A stretch of DNA of 38,892 nt. Origin: Actinomycetota bacterium. Lineage in GTDB: Bacteria; Actinomycetota; Actinomycetes; S36-B12; CAIYMF01. Below, piece after piece: positions 28,248 to 36,346 of the stretch. The notes below the pieces were generated by a model. That model made no database searches and was not told where the DNA came from. It was given only the letters and a program-made list of their open reading frames with translations. A program made the position numbers and the translations under genes. Numbering within the stretch: the stretch's first letter is position 1; each line of letters opens with the position of its first letter. The DNA is taken from contig JAIUOK010000044.1 in assembly GCA_020161245.1 (NCBI GenBank), forward strand, positions 1-38,892. Reading direction: 5' to 3'.

Positions 28248-29224
28248 TGCGTGCGATCGTCGTCGACCAGCCCGGCGGGCCGGAGGCGCTCGTCTGGACC
28301 GAGGTGAACGACCCTGCCGCCGGGCCCGGCGAGGTCGTGCTCGACGTCGCCGCCTCCGCGGTCAACCGCGCGGATCTGCTTCAGCGCCAAGGCTTCTACC
28401 CTCCCCCGCCCGGTGCTCCGCCGTATCCCGGCCTCGAGTGCAGCGGTGTCGTGGCACAGGTCGGCGACGGTGTCGTGGGCTGGTCGGTGGGCGACCAGTG
28501 CGTCGCCCTGCTCGCCGGCGGCGGCTACGCCGAGAAGGTCCTCGTCCCTGCCGGCCAGCTGATGCCCGTGCCGCCGGGCCTCGACCTCGTGACCGCGGCC
28601 GCACTGCCCGAGGTGGCGTGCACGGTGTGGTCGAACGTCGTCATGGACGCCGGCCTGCGCGGTGGCGATGTGCTGCTCGTACATGGAGGAGCCGGCGGCA
28701 TCGGCACGTTCGCGATCCAGGCCGGCGTCGCGCTCGGCGCCCGCGTCGCCGTCACGGCGGGGTCGCCCGCCAAGCTCGAGCGCTGCGCCGCCCTGGGCGC
28801 CGAGGTCCTCGTCGACTACCGCGAGCAGGACTTCGTCGAGGTCGTGCGCGAGGCGACGCGCGGGCATGGGGCCGACGTCGTCCTGGACAACATGGGCGCG
28901 GCGTACCTGCAGCGCAACGTCGACGTCCTCGCGACCGGCGGCCGGATCCAGGTGATCGGGCTGCAGGGCGGCGTGAAGGGCGAGATCAACCTCGGTGTGC
29001 TCATGGGCAAGCGGGCCCAGGTGCGCGGCACCACGCTGCGCGCGCGTCCGGTCGAGGAGAAGGCCGCGATCTGCGCGCGCGTGGCGTCCGACGTGTGGCC
29101 GCTGGTCGCAGCGGGCCGCATCACCGCCGTCGTCGACCGCCGCATCCCCATGGCCGACGCCGCCGATGCACACCGCGCGATCGAATCGGGCGATCACGTC
29201 GGCAAGGTGCTCCTCGTCGTCTGA
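28247..29224 (+). CDS. NAD(P)H:quinone oxidoreductase, PIG3/zeta-crystallin type
   Basis: This 325-residue member of the medium-chain dehydrogenase family has no zinc ligands. The N-terminal NRADLLQRQGFYPPPPGAP pattern is characteristic of the PIG3-type quinone oxidoreductases. The nucleotide-binding loop is HGGAGGIGTFAIQ, followed by the GSPAKLERC region typical of NADPH binding. It would reduce quinones with NADPH in the cytoplasm. Its ATG overlaps the K+ channel stop by one base, so the two should be co-translated. Why a channel is coupled to this enzyme is not clear; redox sensing by the channel's nucleotide-binding domain is one possibility. Confidence 0.88.
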   Translation: MRAIVVDQPGGPEALVWTEVNDPAAGPGEVVLDVAASAVNRADLLQRQGFYPPPPGAPPYPGLECSGVVAQVGDGVVGWSVGDQCVALLAGGGYAEKVLVPAGQLMPVPPGLDLVTAAALPEVACTVWSNVVMDAGLRGGDVLLVHGGAGGIGTFAIQAGVALGARVAVTAGSPAKLERCAALGAEVLVDYREQDFVEVVREATRGHGADVVLDNMGAAYLQRNVDVLATGGRIQVIGLQGGVKGEINLGVLMGKRAQVRGTTLRARPVEEKAAICARVASDVWPLVAAGRITAVVDRRIPMADAADAHRAIESGDHVGKVLLVV

Positions 29225-29228
29225 GAGG

Positions 29229-29294
29229 CGCGAGTAACTGGCGCAATCATCGGTTCCGGGGCGTCGAAACCGAAGACAACGCCAGTTACTCGCG
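29229..29294. repeat. 66 bp palindrome between convergent genes (P3)
   Basis: Arms of 29 bases (29229-29257 and 29266-29294) match at 24 of 29 positions around an 8-base centre. Each arm has CGCGAGTAACTGGCG at its outer end and CGGTT near the centre, so it belongs to the same family as the palindrome at 15936-15997. It again lies between convergent stops (29224 and 29300). Confidence 0.8.
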
Positions 29295-29299
29295 TCCCC

Positions 29300-30286
29300 T
29301 CAGAGGGTCTGGGCGAAGGCGTCGATGATGCGGACCGGGCGCATGCCGACCTTCTCGTAGAGGTGGTTGGCGCCGGTGGGGCTGTCGGAGTCGACGGAGA
29401 GCTGCACGCCGGCGCGGCCGCGGTCGCGGTAGTAGCGGAAGCTGCGCTCGAGGAGCTCCTGGGCGAGCCCGCGGCCCCGGTACTCGCGCAGCACCCCGAG
29501 CGTGCGGACGAAGCCGTCGCCGAGCTCGGCCCTGCTCTCGTCGAGCAGGCACACGGCTGCGGGGACGCCGTCGACCTCGAGCAGCCACCAGCCGCCGGGG
29601 TCGTCCGAGCCGAGCGACTCGAGCACCTGCATCCAGCTGTCGAAGTCGCGCTCGCCGTGGTTCCAGTGGTCGCGGAACGACTCCTGGGCGACGGCGTGCA
29701 CCGCGCGCCTGCCGGCCTCGTCGTCCACGGTGCGCACGACGACGCCGGCCGGCAGCGGCGCCTGCTCGGGGAGCGGCGCCGACGTCAGGTCGATGCGCAT
29801 GCGCCAGAACCGCCGCTCACGGACGAACCCGGCGCCCTCCACTGCGGAGATCAGCGCCTCGTCCGTGGCGAAGCAGCCGGTCCGCGCGGTCCACTCCGTC
29901 CCGGCGGCGTCGCGGTGCGACCGCGCGACGCGCAGGCCGTGCGCGAACCCCGCGGGAGCCAGCTCGCGGCTGCGCGGCGGGTCGACGTACACGTCGACCC
30001 AGGTCTCGCGCTGCGTGCCGTCGCGCTCGATCCAGACCAGCATCACCAGCTCGTCGCCATCCCGGACGGCGACCGACGCGTCCCGGTCCATGTCCGGCGA
30101 CTCGAGCATACCCGCGATCTCCTCGCTGCCGCTGTCGAGCTCGCCGACGGCGGCGAGGTCGCAGCGCTGGACGAGCGCGACGAAGTCGTCCGCGTCGTCG
30201 GAGGTCGCGGCGCGCACGTCCAGCCCGTCGGGCAGGTCGGCCAGCAGCGCAGCCAGCACAGTGTCGGAGCGGGGTGCAGCGGTCAC
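29300..30286 (-). CDS. Double GNAT-domain acetyltransferase (copy 1)
   Basis: This 328-residue protein has two GNAT-like halves. The C-terminal one has a clear acetyl-CoA-binding motif A (LREYRGRGLAQELLE) and the usual final NHLYEKVGM segment. The N-terminal half is degenerate. Two-domain GNATs of this size, including mycothiol synthase-like proteins, are common in actinobacteria, but this one cannot be assigned to mycothiol synthesis from sequence alone. The GTG start has GGGAGGG about nine bases upstream. The next gene upstream (30344-31318) is a paralogue with 57 bases between them, so a shared transcript is likely. Confidence 0.85.
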   Translation of the reverse strand: MTAAPRSDTVLAALLADLPDGLDVRAATSDDADDFVALVQRCDLAAVGELDSGSEEIAGMLESPDMDRDASVAVRDGDELVMLVWIERDGTQRETWVDVYVDPPRSRELAPAGFAHGLRVARSHRDAAGTEWTARTGCFATDEALISAVEGAGFVRERRFWRMRIDLTSAPLPEQAPLPAGVVVRTVDDEAGRRAVHAVAQESFRDHWNHGERDFDSWMQVLESLGSDDPGGWWLLEVDGVPAAVCLLDESRAELGDGFVRTLGVLREYRGRGLAQELLERSFRYYRDRGRAGVQLSVDSDSPTGANHLYEKVGMRPVRIIDAFAQTL

Positions 30287-30343
30287 GGTCGTCGACCCTC
30301 CCTGATGGCCGGCGGTGTGTCGCGCGGATATCCGGCTCAGCGC

Positions 30344-31318
30344 CTACGACAGCCCGAGCGCCCAGCCCTGCATCGTGTGCGCGGCGCGCATACCGACCGC
30401 CTCGTAGACGCCGACCGCCCCGGTGGTGTTCTCGGCGTCGACGCCGAGGAGCGTCGCGGTGCGGCCCATGTCGCGGTAGCGCACGAAGGCCCGCCGCAGC
30501 AGCAGCGAGCCGAGCCCGCGGCCGCGGAACTCCTCCTTCACGCCCAGCACGCTGACATAGCCCTCGCCGAGCTCGGCGCGGGCCTCCGCCAGCAGGCAGA
30601 ACGCGGCGTCCTCGCCGTCGACGGTCAGCAGCCACCAGCCCTCGGGGTCACGCGTTCCGCCCTGGAAGTGCGACCACCAGTCGTCGTAGGGCGTGGGCGT
30701 GAAGTTGTAGTGGTCGCTGAACGACGCCATGTCGAGTGCCCAGATGCGGCGGCGGGTCTCCTCGTCGTCCCGGACGACGATCTCGACGCCGTCGGGCAGT
30801 TGCGGCATGAGTTCGGGGATCTCGGGCGAGTCGGACTCGATCCGCATCCGGTAGAACCGCCGGACAGGCTCGAGACCGTGCTCCGCGAGGGCCGCCGACA
30901 TCGCGTCGTCGGGCAGCCAGTGGCTGATCCGCAGCATCCAGCCGGCATCGGGCTGTTCCGCCGCTATCGCGCGGCCCGACTCCACCAGCCATCGCACCGA
31001 CTCCGTCACCGCGCTCCGACGGCCGGGCAGGACCGCGATGTCGCCGTAGACGTCCTTGCCGAACGGGTCGAGGGAGACGTACACCGTGGCCACGGTCTCG
31101 TCGCCCTCGAGCAGGAGCACCGTGCGGTCACGGTCGACATGCGGACGATTGAGGATGTACTCGGAGATGTCTGCGGGCGCCGTGTCGACGACGCCGAGCC
31201 GATCGGTCTCGTACGCCGCGTAGAGACCTGCCACCGCATCGAGGTCGGCGGCGTGGACGCCGTCGCCGTCCCACCGCAGCGGCCGCACTGTCATCGGCGT
31301 CGTCGTCGCATCACCCAT
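30344..31318 (-). CDS. Double GNAT-domain acetyltransferase (copy 2)
   Basis: This 324-residue paralogue of the downstream gene shares the WWLL-VDG stretch, the AELGxGxVxxLGV stretch and motif A (KEEFRGRGLGSLLLR) followed by GVYEAVGM. The N-terminal half keeps a GNAT-like fold pattern (VYVSLDPFGKDVYGDIAVLP) but lacks a clear RxxGxG. It probably acetylates a small molecule or protein in the cytoplasm; substrate unknown. The start at 31318 has no Shine-Dalgarno, and GACCCT seven bases upstream could be a leaderless -10. An ATG eight codons later is an alternative. Confidence 0.82.
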   Translation of the reverse strand: MGDATTTPMTVRPLRWDGDGVHAADLDAVAGLYAAYETDRLGVVDTAPADISEYILNRPHVDRDRTVLLLEGDETVATVYVSLDPFGKDVYGDIAVLPGRRSAVTESVRWLVESGRAIAAEQPDAGWMLRISHWLPDDAMSAALAEHGLEPVRRFYRMRIESDSPEIPELMPQLPDGVEIVVRDDEETRRRIWALDMASFSDHYNFTPTPYDDWWSHFQGGTRDPEGWWLLTVDGEDAAFCLLAEARAELGEGYVSVLGVKEEFRGRGLGSLLLRRAFVRYRDMGRTATLLGVDAENTTGAVGVYEAVGMRAAHTMQGWALGLS

Positions 31319-31338
31319 GCCGAGGAGGGTCCGCCCCC

Positions 31339-31381
31339 GCGGCGCCGGCTGTCATCCGGGTTTGCCGCCACCGGACGCCGC
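31339..31381 (-). terminator. Possible hairpin downstream of the SET-domain gene
   Basis: GCGGCGCCGG (31339-31348) pairs with CCGGACGCCGC (31371-31381) with one bulge around a 22-base loop. It lies between the SET gene stop (31392) and the GNAT start (31318). The long loop makes it uncertain. Confidence 0.35.
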
Positions 31382-31391
31382 AGAGGGCTGG

Positions 31392-31904
31392 CTATCCGCG
31401 CAGGGGATCGGGCAGGCCCGCGATGCGGCGGGCCAGGTACGGGCTGAACCAGCCGTCGTACTTCGCCTGCAGCTCGGGCTTGGTCCAGTCGAGGCCGGTG
31501 ACGATGCCGCGGCACGTGGGCTCGCCGCAGAGGCACTCGAACTCGTCGTAGTCCGACGAGTCGCAGGTGGCGTAGTCGAAGGTGAGCTCCTCGCCCACCT
31601 CGATGTCGCGCATCGCGACGAGCACGGTGGCTCCGATGAGGCCGCACGAGGGCTCGCACGAGTGGTTGAGCATGTCGCCGGGCTCGGGGGTCTCGTCCGA
31701 GACGAGGTAGAGGTCCTCGTCGATCTGGATCGAGCGGCCCTGCCGGTCGTCGGAGAAGGTCTCGAGGGTCGCGCGGGTGACGACCCAGCCGCCGAAGCCG
31801 GCGACTGTGGTGCCGGCGGGGATGCGCTCGGTGGCGAACGATCCCCAGCCCTTGGCACCGACGGGGCGGGCCTCCGCACCCGGGAACAGCCAGTTGTAGT
31901 CCAC
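31392..31904 (-). CDS. Bacterial SET-domain protein (putative lysine methyltransferase)
   Basis: This compact 170-residue protein has the SET signatures [13 protein letters not shown] (19-31), MLNHSCEPS (78-86) and GEELTFDYA (104-112). A post-SET motif follows: C-x-C-x4-C (Cys124, 126, 131), which with Cys83 could bind zinc. SET enzymes methylate lysine using S-adenosylmethionine. Eukaryotic proteins usually read NHSCxPN; here the Asn is Ser86. Targets in bacteria are mostly unknown. The GTG at 31904 is chosen because AAGGAGA lies seven bases upstream. It stands alone, divergent from the proteasome activator gene. Not annotated as a histone enzyme, since no histone-like gene is nearby. Confidence 0.85.
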   Translation of the reverse strand: MDYNWLFPGAEARPVGAKGWGSFATERIPAGTTVAGFGGWVVTRATLETFSDDRQGRSIQIDEDLYLVSDETPEPGDMLNHSCEPSCGLIGATVLVAMRDIEVGEELTFDYATCDSSDYDEFECLCGEPTCRGIVTGLDWTKPELQAKYDGWFSPYLARRIAGLPDPLRG

Positions 31905-32180
31905 GTGTCGTCTCCTTCACAGACGATCGCGCAGCCCGGTGCCCCAGCGGGTCCGGTGCTCTCACCCCTCACGGTGAAACGCCGGTGCGTGCCCTTCTGG
32001 CACGTCGTGCAGCGGATATGGAACCACGCTCGGGTGAACGGCATGAAACCGCCGTGCTGCAGGTGTGCACCGCTGCGCCCGCACGCGGACGGCGATCATC
32101 CGCACCGGGTGAGCGCCGATGCGCAGCACGCGCACTCCGCCGGGCTGTGCTCGGGCCCTGCGGGTGCTTAGGTGGAGGGC
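31905..32180. other. Divergent region between the SET gene and the proteasome activator gene
   Basis: This 276-base stretch contains the SET gene Shine-Dalgarno and a small dyad TCACGGTGA (31969-31977). Near its right end lies a TAGGTG box (32169-32174) six bases before the activator ATG. A minus-strand frame beginning at 32044 has a CxxC motif but runs into the SET gene in another frame and is not credible. Confidence 0.45.
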
Positions 32181-32747
32181 ATGAGCGAGCAGCCGCAGGG
32201 TGCCGACGAGGGCGCCGAGCAGAGCATCGTCGTCATCGGCCCGGACGGCCGGCCGATCGGCGTCGTCTCGCCGTCCGAGCAGGGCGGCGACGAGGACGGC
32301 CCGTCGGTGGCCGACCTGGTCGAGCAGCCCGCGAAGGTCATGCGGATCGGCAGCATGATCAAGCAGCTGCTCGACGAGGTGCGCAGCGCGCCGCTCGACG
32401 AGGCCTCGCGGGTGCGGCTGCGCGACATCCACCGCCGGTCGATCACCGAGCTGGAGAGCGGGCTCGCACCCGAGCTCGTGGAGGAGCTCGAGCGGCTCTC
32501 CCTCCCCTTCACCGACGACTCCGTGCCCACCGAGGCCGAGCTGCGCATCGCCCAGGCCCAGCTCGTCGGTTGGCTGGAGGGGCTCTTCCACGGCATCCAG
32601 ACGGCGCTGTTCGCCCAGCAGATGGCGGCGCAGGCCCAGCTGCAGCAGATGCGGCGCCGGGCGATCGGGCCCGGCGAGGGCATGCCGGGCGCTCCGGGGA
32701 TGCCAGGGCAGGGCGACGGCGAGCGCGGCGGCGGCCTCTACCTGTAG
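32181..32747 (+). CDS. bpa: Bacterial proteasome activator (Bpa/PafE)
   Basis: This 188-residue, mainly helical protein belongs to the ATP-independent proteasome activators of actinobacteria. They form dodecameric rings that open the 20S core and feed it unfolded proteins. The conserved helical core runs from [20 protein letters not shown] to [16 protein letters not shown] flexible Gly/Met/Pro-rich tail then ends in GGGLYL. The final residues dock into the proteasome alpha ring; in mycobacteria the tail ends GQYL. Here Leu-Tyr-Leu fits the hydrophobic-Tyr-X (HbYX) docking motif even better. The ATG at 32181 is preferred over a GTG at 32172. The proteasome subunits are outside the window. Confidence 0.92.
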   Translation: MSEQPQGADEGAEQSIVVIGPDGRPIGVVSPSEQGGDEDGPSVADLVEQPAKVMRIGSMIKQLLDEVRSAPLDEASRVRLRDIHRRSITELESGLAPELVEELERLSLPFTDDSVPTEAELRIAQAQLVGWLEGLFHGIQTALFAQQMAAQAQLQQMRRRAIGPGEGMPGAPGMPGQGDGERGGGLYL

Positions 32748-32787
32748 CGCGACGCCTACTGGCGAGAGCCGGGGCCGCTGCGCGGCA

Positions 32788-32793
32788 TAGGCT
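32788..32793 (+). promoter_or_regulatory. Leaderless -10 box TAGGCT
   Basis: TAGGCT matches TANNNT and ends seven bases before the GTG at 32801. It suggests that the tRNA synthetase gene has its own promoter despite the short gap after the activator gene. Confidence 0.5.
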
Positions 32794-32800
32794 GCAGGGC

Positions 32801-34117
32801 GTGATCGATCTCAAGATCCTGCGCGAGGACCCCGAGCGGGTCCGCGAGTCGCAGCGCCGTCGCGGCGAGGACCCCGGCATCGTCGACGAGCTGCTCGACG
32901 CCGACGAGATGCGGCGCACCGCCGAGGCCTCGTTCGGCGCGCTGCGCAGCGAGCAGAACGCGCTGTCCAAGCACATCGGGCACCTCCAGGGACGGCTCAA
33001 GAAGGCCTCCGACGAGGATCGCCCCGCGATCCAGGCCGAGGTCGAGCAGGCGCTCGCCGGCACGTCCGACCTCGCCGAGCGCGTGAAGTCGGCCGACGCC
33101 CGCCGCTCGGCGGCGGAGGCCGAGGCGGCGGAGCTGCTCGCCAAGCTGTCGAACGTCATCGACACCGACGCCCCCGTCGGCGGCGAGGACGACTTCGTCG
33201 TCGTCGAGGAGGTCGGCACCCGGCGCGACTTCGCCGCGGAGGGCTTCGCCGTCCGCGACCACGTCGAGCTCGGCGAGCTGCTCGGCGCGCTCGACATCGA
33301 GCGAGGCGCCAAGGTGAGCGGCTCGCGCTTCTACTACCTCACCGGTGTCGGCGCGCTGCTCGAGCTCGCGCTGGTCAACCACGCGATCGCGCTCGCGACC
33401 GGCAACGGCTTCACCCCGGTGATCCCGCCCGCGCTGGTGAAGCCCGCCGCCATGGAGGGCACCGGCTTCCTGGGCCAGGCGGCCGAGAACGTCTACCGCC
33501 TCGAGGCCGACGACATGTACCTCGTGGGCACCGCCGAGGTGCCGCTGGCGGCGTACCACTCCGACGAGATCCTCGACGCCGGCTCGCTGCCGCGCCGCTA
33601 CGTCGGCTACTCGCCGTGCTTCCGGCGCGAGGCGGGCTCGCACGGCAAGGACACCCGCGGGATCTTCCGGGTGCACTGGTTCGACAAGGTCGAGATGTTC
33701 TCCTACTGCGCGCCGGAGGACGCCGAGCAGGAGCACCGCCGTCTGCTCGCATGGGAGCGCCAGTTCTTCGACTCGCTCGAGATCCCCTACCGCGTGATCG
33801 ACGTCGCGTCGGGCGACCTCGGCGCCAGCGCCGCGCGCAAGTTCGACATCGAGGCGTGGATCCCCTCGCAGGAGCGCTACCGCGAGGTCACGTCGACGTC
33901 GAACTGCACGGAGTTCCAAGCGCGGCGCCTGCGGATCCGCCTGCGCGACGACGACGGCGTCCGGCCGCTGGCCACGCTCAACGGCACCCTGGTCGCCGTC
34001 ACGCGCGCGATCGTCGCGCTGCTGGAGAACCACCAGCAGGCGGATGGATCGGTCCGCGTGCCGGCGGCGCTGCGGCCCTACCTCGGCGGCCGCGAGCTGC
34101 TGACCCCGCTCGCCTGA
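32801..34117 (+). CDS. serS: Seryl-tRNA synthetase
   Basis: This 438-residue class II synthetase charges tRNA-Ser (and tRNA-Sec where present) with serine. The N-terminal coiled-coil arm (about 25-115), rich in Arg/Glu/Ala, contacts the tRNA long variable arm. The catalytic domain has the TAEVPL segment, motif 2 ([20 protein letters not shown]) and motif 3 around [19 protein letters not shown]. All expected elements are present and the length is normal. GTG start, at the usual [13 protein letters not shown] family N-terminus, 53 bases after the proteasome activator stop. A strong terminator follows. Confidence 0.97.
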   Translation: MIDLKILREDPERVRESQRRRGEDPGIVDELLDADEMRRTAEASFGALRSEQNALSKHIGHLQGRLKKASDEDRPAIQAEVEQALAGTSDLAERVKSADARRSAAEAEAAELLAKLSNVIDTDAPVGGEDDFVVVEEVGTRRDFAAEGFAVRDHVELGELLGALDIERGAKVSGSRFYYLTGVGALLELALVNHAIALATGNGFTPVIPPALVKPAAMEGTGFLGQAAENVYRLEADDMYLVGTAEVPLAAYHSDEILDAGSLPRRYVGYSPCFRREAGSHGKDTRGIFRVHWFDKVEMFSYCAPEDAEQEHRRLLAWERQFFDSLEIPYRVIDVASGDLGASAARKFDIEAWIPSQERYREVTSTSNCTEFQARRLRIRLRDDDGVRPLATLNGTLVAVTRAIVALLENHQQADGSVRVPAALRPYLGGRELLTPLA

Positions 34118-34131
34118 TCGGTCGTCGTGCG

Positions 34132-34160
34132 CGGCCCGTGCCCCTGAGGGGCACGGGCCG
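34132..34160 (+). terminator. Hairpin terminator after serS
   Basis: CGGCCCGTGCCCC and GGGGCACGGGCCG form a perfect 13 bp stem with a TGA loop, 15 bases after the serS stop. There is no U-tract, as expected in this GC-rich background. Confidence 0.8.
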
Positions 34161-34214
34161 TCGCCGTCGAGGGAACGGGCCGAACCCGCTGGACGGGCTG
34201 GGGAGGATGGCCGC

Positions 34215-34766
34215 GTGACCGTCGACCTGCCTGATGTGCTGCACGGCCCGCGCCTCGACCTCGTGCTGGTCTCCGTCGACCAGCTGCTCGCCCGGGCGGC
34301 ATCCGACGGCCCGGTGCCGCTCGGCTTCGACGACCCGACGGACGTACTGCACCCGGACCGCAGCCCGTTGGACTTCCGCGTCGCGCAGGTGCGGGCCGAC
34401 CCGTCGGAGAACCCCTGGCTGCTGCGGCTCGCCGTCGACCGCGCCACGGGCGGGCTCGTGGGCTACGGCAACTTCCATGCGCGGCCCGACGAGCGCGGCA
34501 TGGTCGAGATCGGCTACACGGTGCTCCCGGAGTTCCGGCGGCGCGGCTACGGCCGCGAGATCGCCGAGACGCTGTGGCGGGCGGCCGTGGCGCACCCGGA
34601 TGTGCGGGTGCTGCGCGCGAGCGTGGCGCCCGACAACGACGCATCGCTGGCCATCGTCCGAGGCGCGGGCCTCGTGCAGATCGGCGAGCAGTGGGACGAG
34701 GATGACGGCCTCGAGCTCGTGCTCGAGGCCCCGGCGTCGCAGGTGCGGCTCACCCCCTCGGAGTGA
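34215..34766 (+). CDS. GNAT acetyltransferase, RimJ/RimL-like
   Basis: This 183-residue single-domain GNAT has motif A PEFRRRGYGREIAETL, which binds acetyl-CoA pyrophosphate, and the NDASLAIVRGAGL segment typical of the RimJ/RimL ribosomal-protein acetyltransferase group. The substrate is unknown; many such proteins modify small molecules or antibiotics. GTG start, with a GAGGAT hexamer six bases upstream that may be a weak leaderless -10. It follows the serS terminator and is transcribed separately. Confidence 0.82.
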   Translation: MTVDLPDVLHGPRLDLVLVSVDQLLARAASDGPVPLGFDDPTDVLHPDRSPLDFRVAQVRADPSENPWLLRLAVDRATGGLVGYGNFHARPDERGMVEIGYTVLPEFRRRGYGREIAETLWRAAVAHPDVRVLRASVAPDNDASLAIVRGAGLVQIGEQWDEDDGLELVLEAPASQVRLTPSE

Positions 34767-34815
34767 CCGGTCCCCTGATCGTGCAGGAACAGCGCGCACC
34801 TGGGCCCGCCGGTGG

Positions 34816-34821
34816 CAGGGT
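34816..34821 (+). promoter_or_regulatory. Putative leaderless -10 box CAGGGT
   Basis: CAGGGT ends six bases before the ATG at 34828. The box and spacer (CAGGGT then CGGCGC) nearly repeat the TAGGGT-CGGCGC arrangement in front of the alcohol dehydrogenase gene at 6435. Confidence 0.4.
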
Positions 34822-34827
34822 CGGCGC

Positions 34828-35760
34828 ATGGCCCAGAAGGTGAGCGTCGAGACGTTCCTGCGCGCGGAGACCGACCACTACATCCGGACGGTCGCCGTCC
34901 AGGGGGCCGGGCACCTGCTGCACCGGCGGGCGCCGGCCGACGTGGCCCATCAGGACGTGATCCGGATGAACCGCGACACGCTCTACTCGCTCGGCGTCGT
35001 CGATCTCGACGCCGGTCCTGCGGTCGTCGCGCTGCCGGACCCGGGCACGCGGTACCAGAGCCTGCAGATCATCGACCAGGACCACTTCACTCCCGGCTGC
35101 GTCTACGGTCCGCTCACCACCGAGCTGCGCCGCGAGGACTTCCCGACGCGGTATGCCGTGCTGCTGCTCCGCACGTTCGCCGACCCGGACGATGCCGCCG
35201 ACGTGGAGGCGGCGCACCTGCTCCAGGACGCCGTGCGTCTCACCGCGCCGACCGCCGACCTCGACCTGCCGGAGTGGGACGACGAGACGCTCACGCTCGT
35301 CCGGGAGACGCTGCTCGCCGTGGCACCGGCTCTGCTCGGCGGCCCGGGCGCGTTCGGGGCACGCGGCGAGGTCGACCCCGCGAGGCACCTGGCCGGCACG
35401 GCCGCGGGCTGGGGCGGCAACACGGCGCGCGACGCCGTGTACGAGGGCGTCTTCCCCCCGCACGCCGACGGGACGACGGCGCACCGTCTGACGGTCCACG
35501 ACGTCCCCGTCGACGGGTTCTGGTCGATCAGCGTCTACGGGCCCGAGGGCTTCTTCGTGCCCAACGACGAAGGCCGGTACTCGGTCAACGACGTCACCGC
35601 CGAGCGCGACGCCGACGGGGGCGTGACGGTGTCGTTCGGCGGCGACGGGCCCAACCTCATCCCGATCGTGCCGGGGTGGAACTACGTCGTCCGCCTCTAC
35701 CGGCCGCGGGCCGAGATCCTCGACGGCGGCTGGTCCTTCCCCGCGGCCGTACCGGTCTGA
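34828..35760 (+). CDS. DUF1254/DUF1214 domain protein
   Basis: This 310-residue protein has an N-terminal DUF1254-like part (IRMNRDTLYSLGVVDLDAG, RYQSLQIIDQDHFTPG) and a C-terminal DUF1214-like part (GFWSISVYGPEGFFVPN, followed by NLIPIVPGWNYVVRLYRPR). The families are widespread and mainly beta-structured, and their biochemical role is not established. There is no signal peptide or membrane segment, so it is probably cytoplasmic. The length is at the short end for the family, but both domains look complete. It starts 61 bases after the GNAT gene. Confidence 0.85.
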   Translation: MAQKVSVETFLRAETDHYIRTVAVQGAGHLLHRRAPADVAHQDVIRMNRDTLYSLGVVDLDAGPAVVALPDPGTRYQSLQIIDQDHFTPGCVYGPLTTELRREDFPTRYAVLLLRTFADPDDAADVEAAHLLQDAVRLTAPTADLDLPEWDDETLTLVRETLLAVAPALLGGPGAFGARGEVDPARHLAGTAAGWGGNTARDAVYEGVFPPHADGTTAHRLTVHDVPVDGFWSISVYGPEGFFVPNDEGRYSVNDVTAERDADGGVTVSFGGDGPNLIPIVPGWNYVVRLYRPRAEILDGGWSFPAAVPV

Positions 35761-35800
35761 CCCGCGCGGGAGCACGTCGGAGAGCGGCGGACGCGCCTGG

Positions 35801-35806
35801 CATGCT
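35801..35806 (+). promoter_or_regulatory. Putative leaderless -10 box CATGCT
   Basis: CATGCT keeps the A at position 2 and T at position 6 of TANNNT and ends six bases before the GTG at 35813. Confidence 0.35.
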
Positions 35807-35812
35807 GGCCAG

Positions 35813-36313
35813 GTGGCCGATCAGTGGGAGCAGGACCTCGTCGTCCTGAGGGCGCGCCCGTTCGGCTCCATGGGCACGGTGCCGCTCGTGTTCCTCGGAG
35901 TGCTGGTGGTCGGCACGATCGCGGGCGGCTCGTTCCGGATCTTCTTCGCCATCATGCTGGCGGGCGTCGCCGGCGTCCTCGCCCTGCTGTGGTGGCGCAC
36001 GCGCAGCTGGACCCTGGCGCTGTCGAAGGCCGGCCTCGAGCGGCGCACCTCGGCCTGGCGCGTGCGCATCCCCTGGAGCGCGGTCGAGCGCCTGCGCCGC
36101 GACAGCAACGGTCTGCTCGGGTCGTCGTGGACGATCGAGCACGAGCAGCGGACCATCGAGGGGCCGGACGGCGGGGAGCCGACGACGAAGGCGCTCGAGG
36201 ATGCAGCGCTGCGCAAGGCGGGGAGCCGGCTGCTGCTCGACGCCTGGACGCGCGATCCGCGCAGCGCCCCGCTGGGCACCTACCTGCGCCAGCACCGACC
36301 CGATCTGCTGTAG
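35813..36313 (+). CDS. Small membrane protein with PH-like cytosolic domain (copy A)
   Basis: This 166-residue protein starts with a short acidic N-terminus (ADQWEQDLVVLRARP). Two transmembrane helices follow (about 20-37 and 42-61), then a soluble domain of about 100 residues with beta-strand character (SWTLALSKAGLERR, RIPWSAVERL). It ends in TRDPRSAPLGTYLRQHRP. The next gene encodes a clear paralogue with the same layout and the same C-terminal TRDPRxxPxGxxLR motif. The layout resembles bacterial PH-domain membrane proteins, but this is only a resemblance. GTG start. Function unknown. Confidence 0.75.
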   Translation: MADQWEQDLVVLRARPFGSMGTVPLVFLGVLVVGTIAGGSFRIFFAIMLAGVAGVLALLWWRTRSWTLALSKAGLERRTSAWRVRIPWSAVERLRRDSNGLLGSSWTIEHEQRTIEGPDGGEPTTKALEDAALRKAGSRLLLDAWTRDPRSAPLGTYLRQHRPDLL

Positions 36314-36334
36314 GGGCTCGCCGCGGGCGTGGGG

Positions 36335-36340
36335 CATGAT
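36335..36340 (+). promoter_or_regulatory. Putative leaderless -10 box CATGAT
   Basis: CATGAT ends six bases before the ATG at 36347, the same arrangement as CATGCT before the upstream paralogue. Confidence 0.35.
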
Positions 36341-36346
36341 GCGGTC

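Noticed and set aside
29300..31318. Assigning either double-GNAT protein as mycothiol synthase (MshD)
   Set aside because: The two-domain layout fits, but sequence identity to MshD cannot be judged here and no other mycothiol gene is adjacent.
31969..31977. Small dyad TCACGGTGA as a regulatory site upstream of the SET gene
   Set aside because: Nine bases with a single-base centre is too short to distinguish from chance.
31352..32044. 230-residue minus-strand frame starting with a CxxC-containing segment
   Set aside because: After the first 45 or so residues it overlaps the SET gene in a different frame with low-complexity Ser/Arg/Thr sequence. The CxxC alone is not enough to call a gene.
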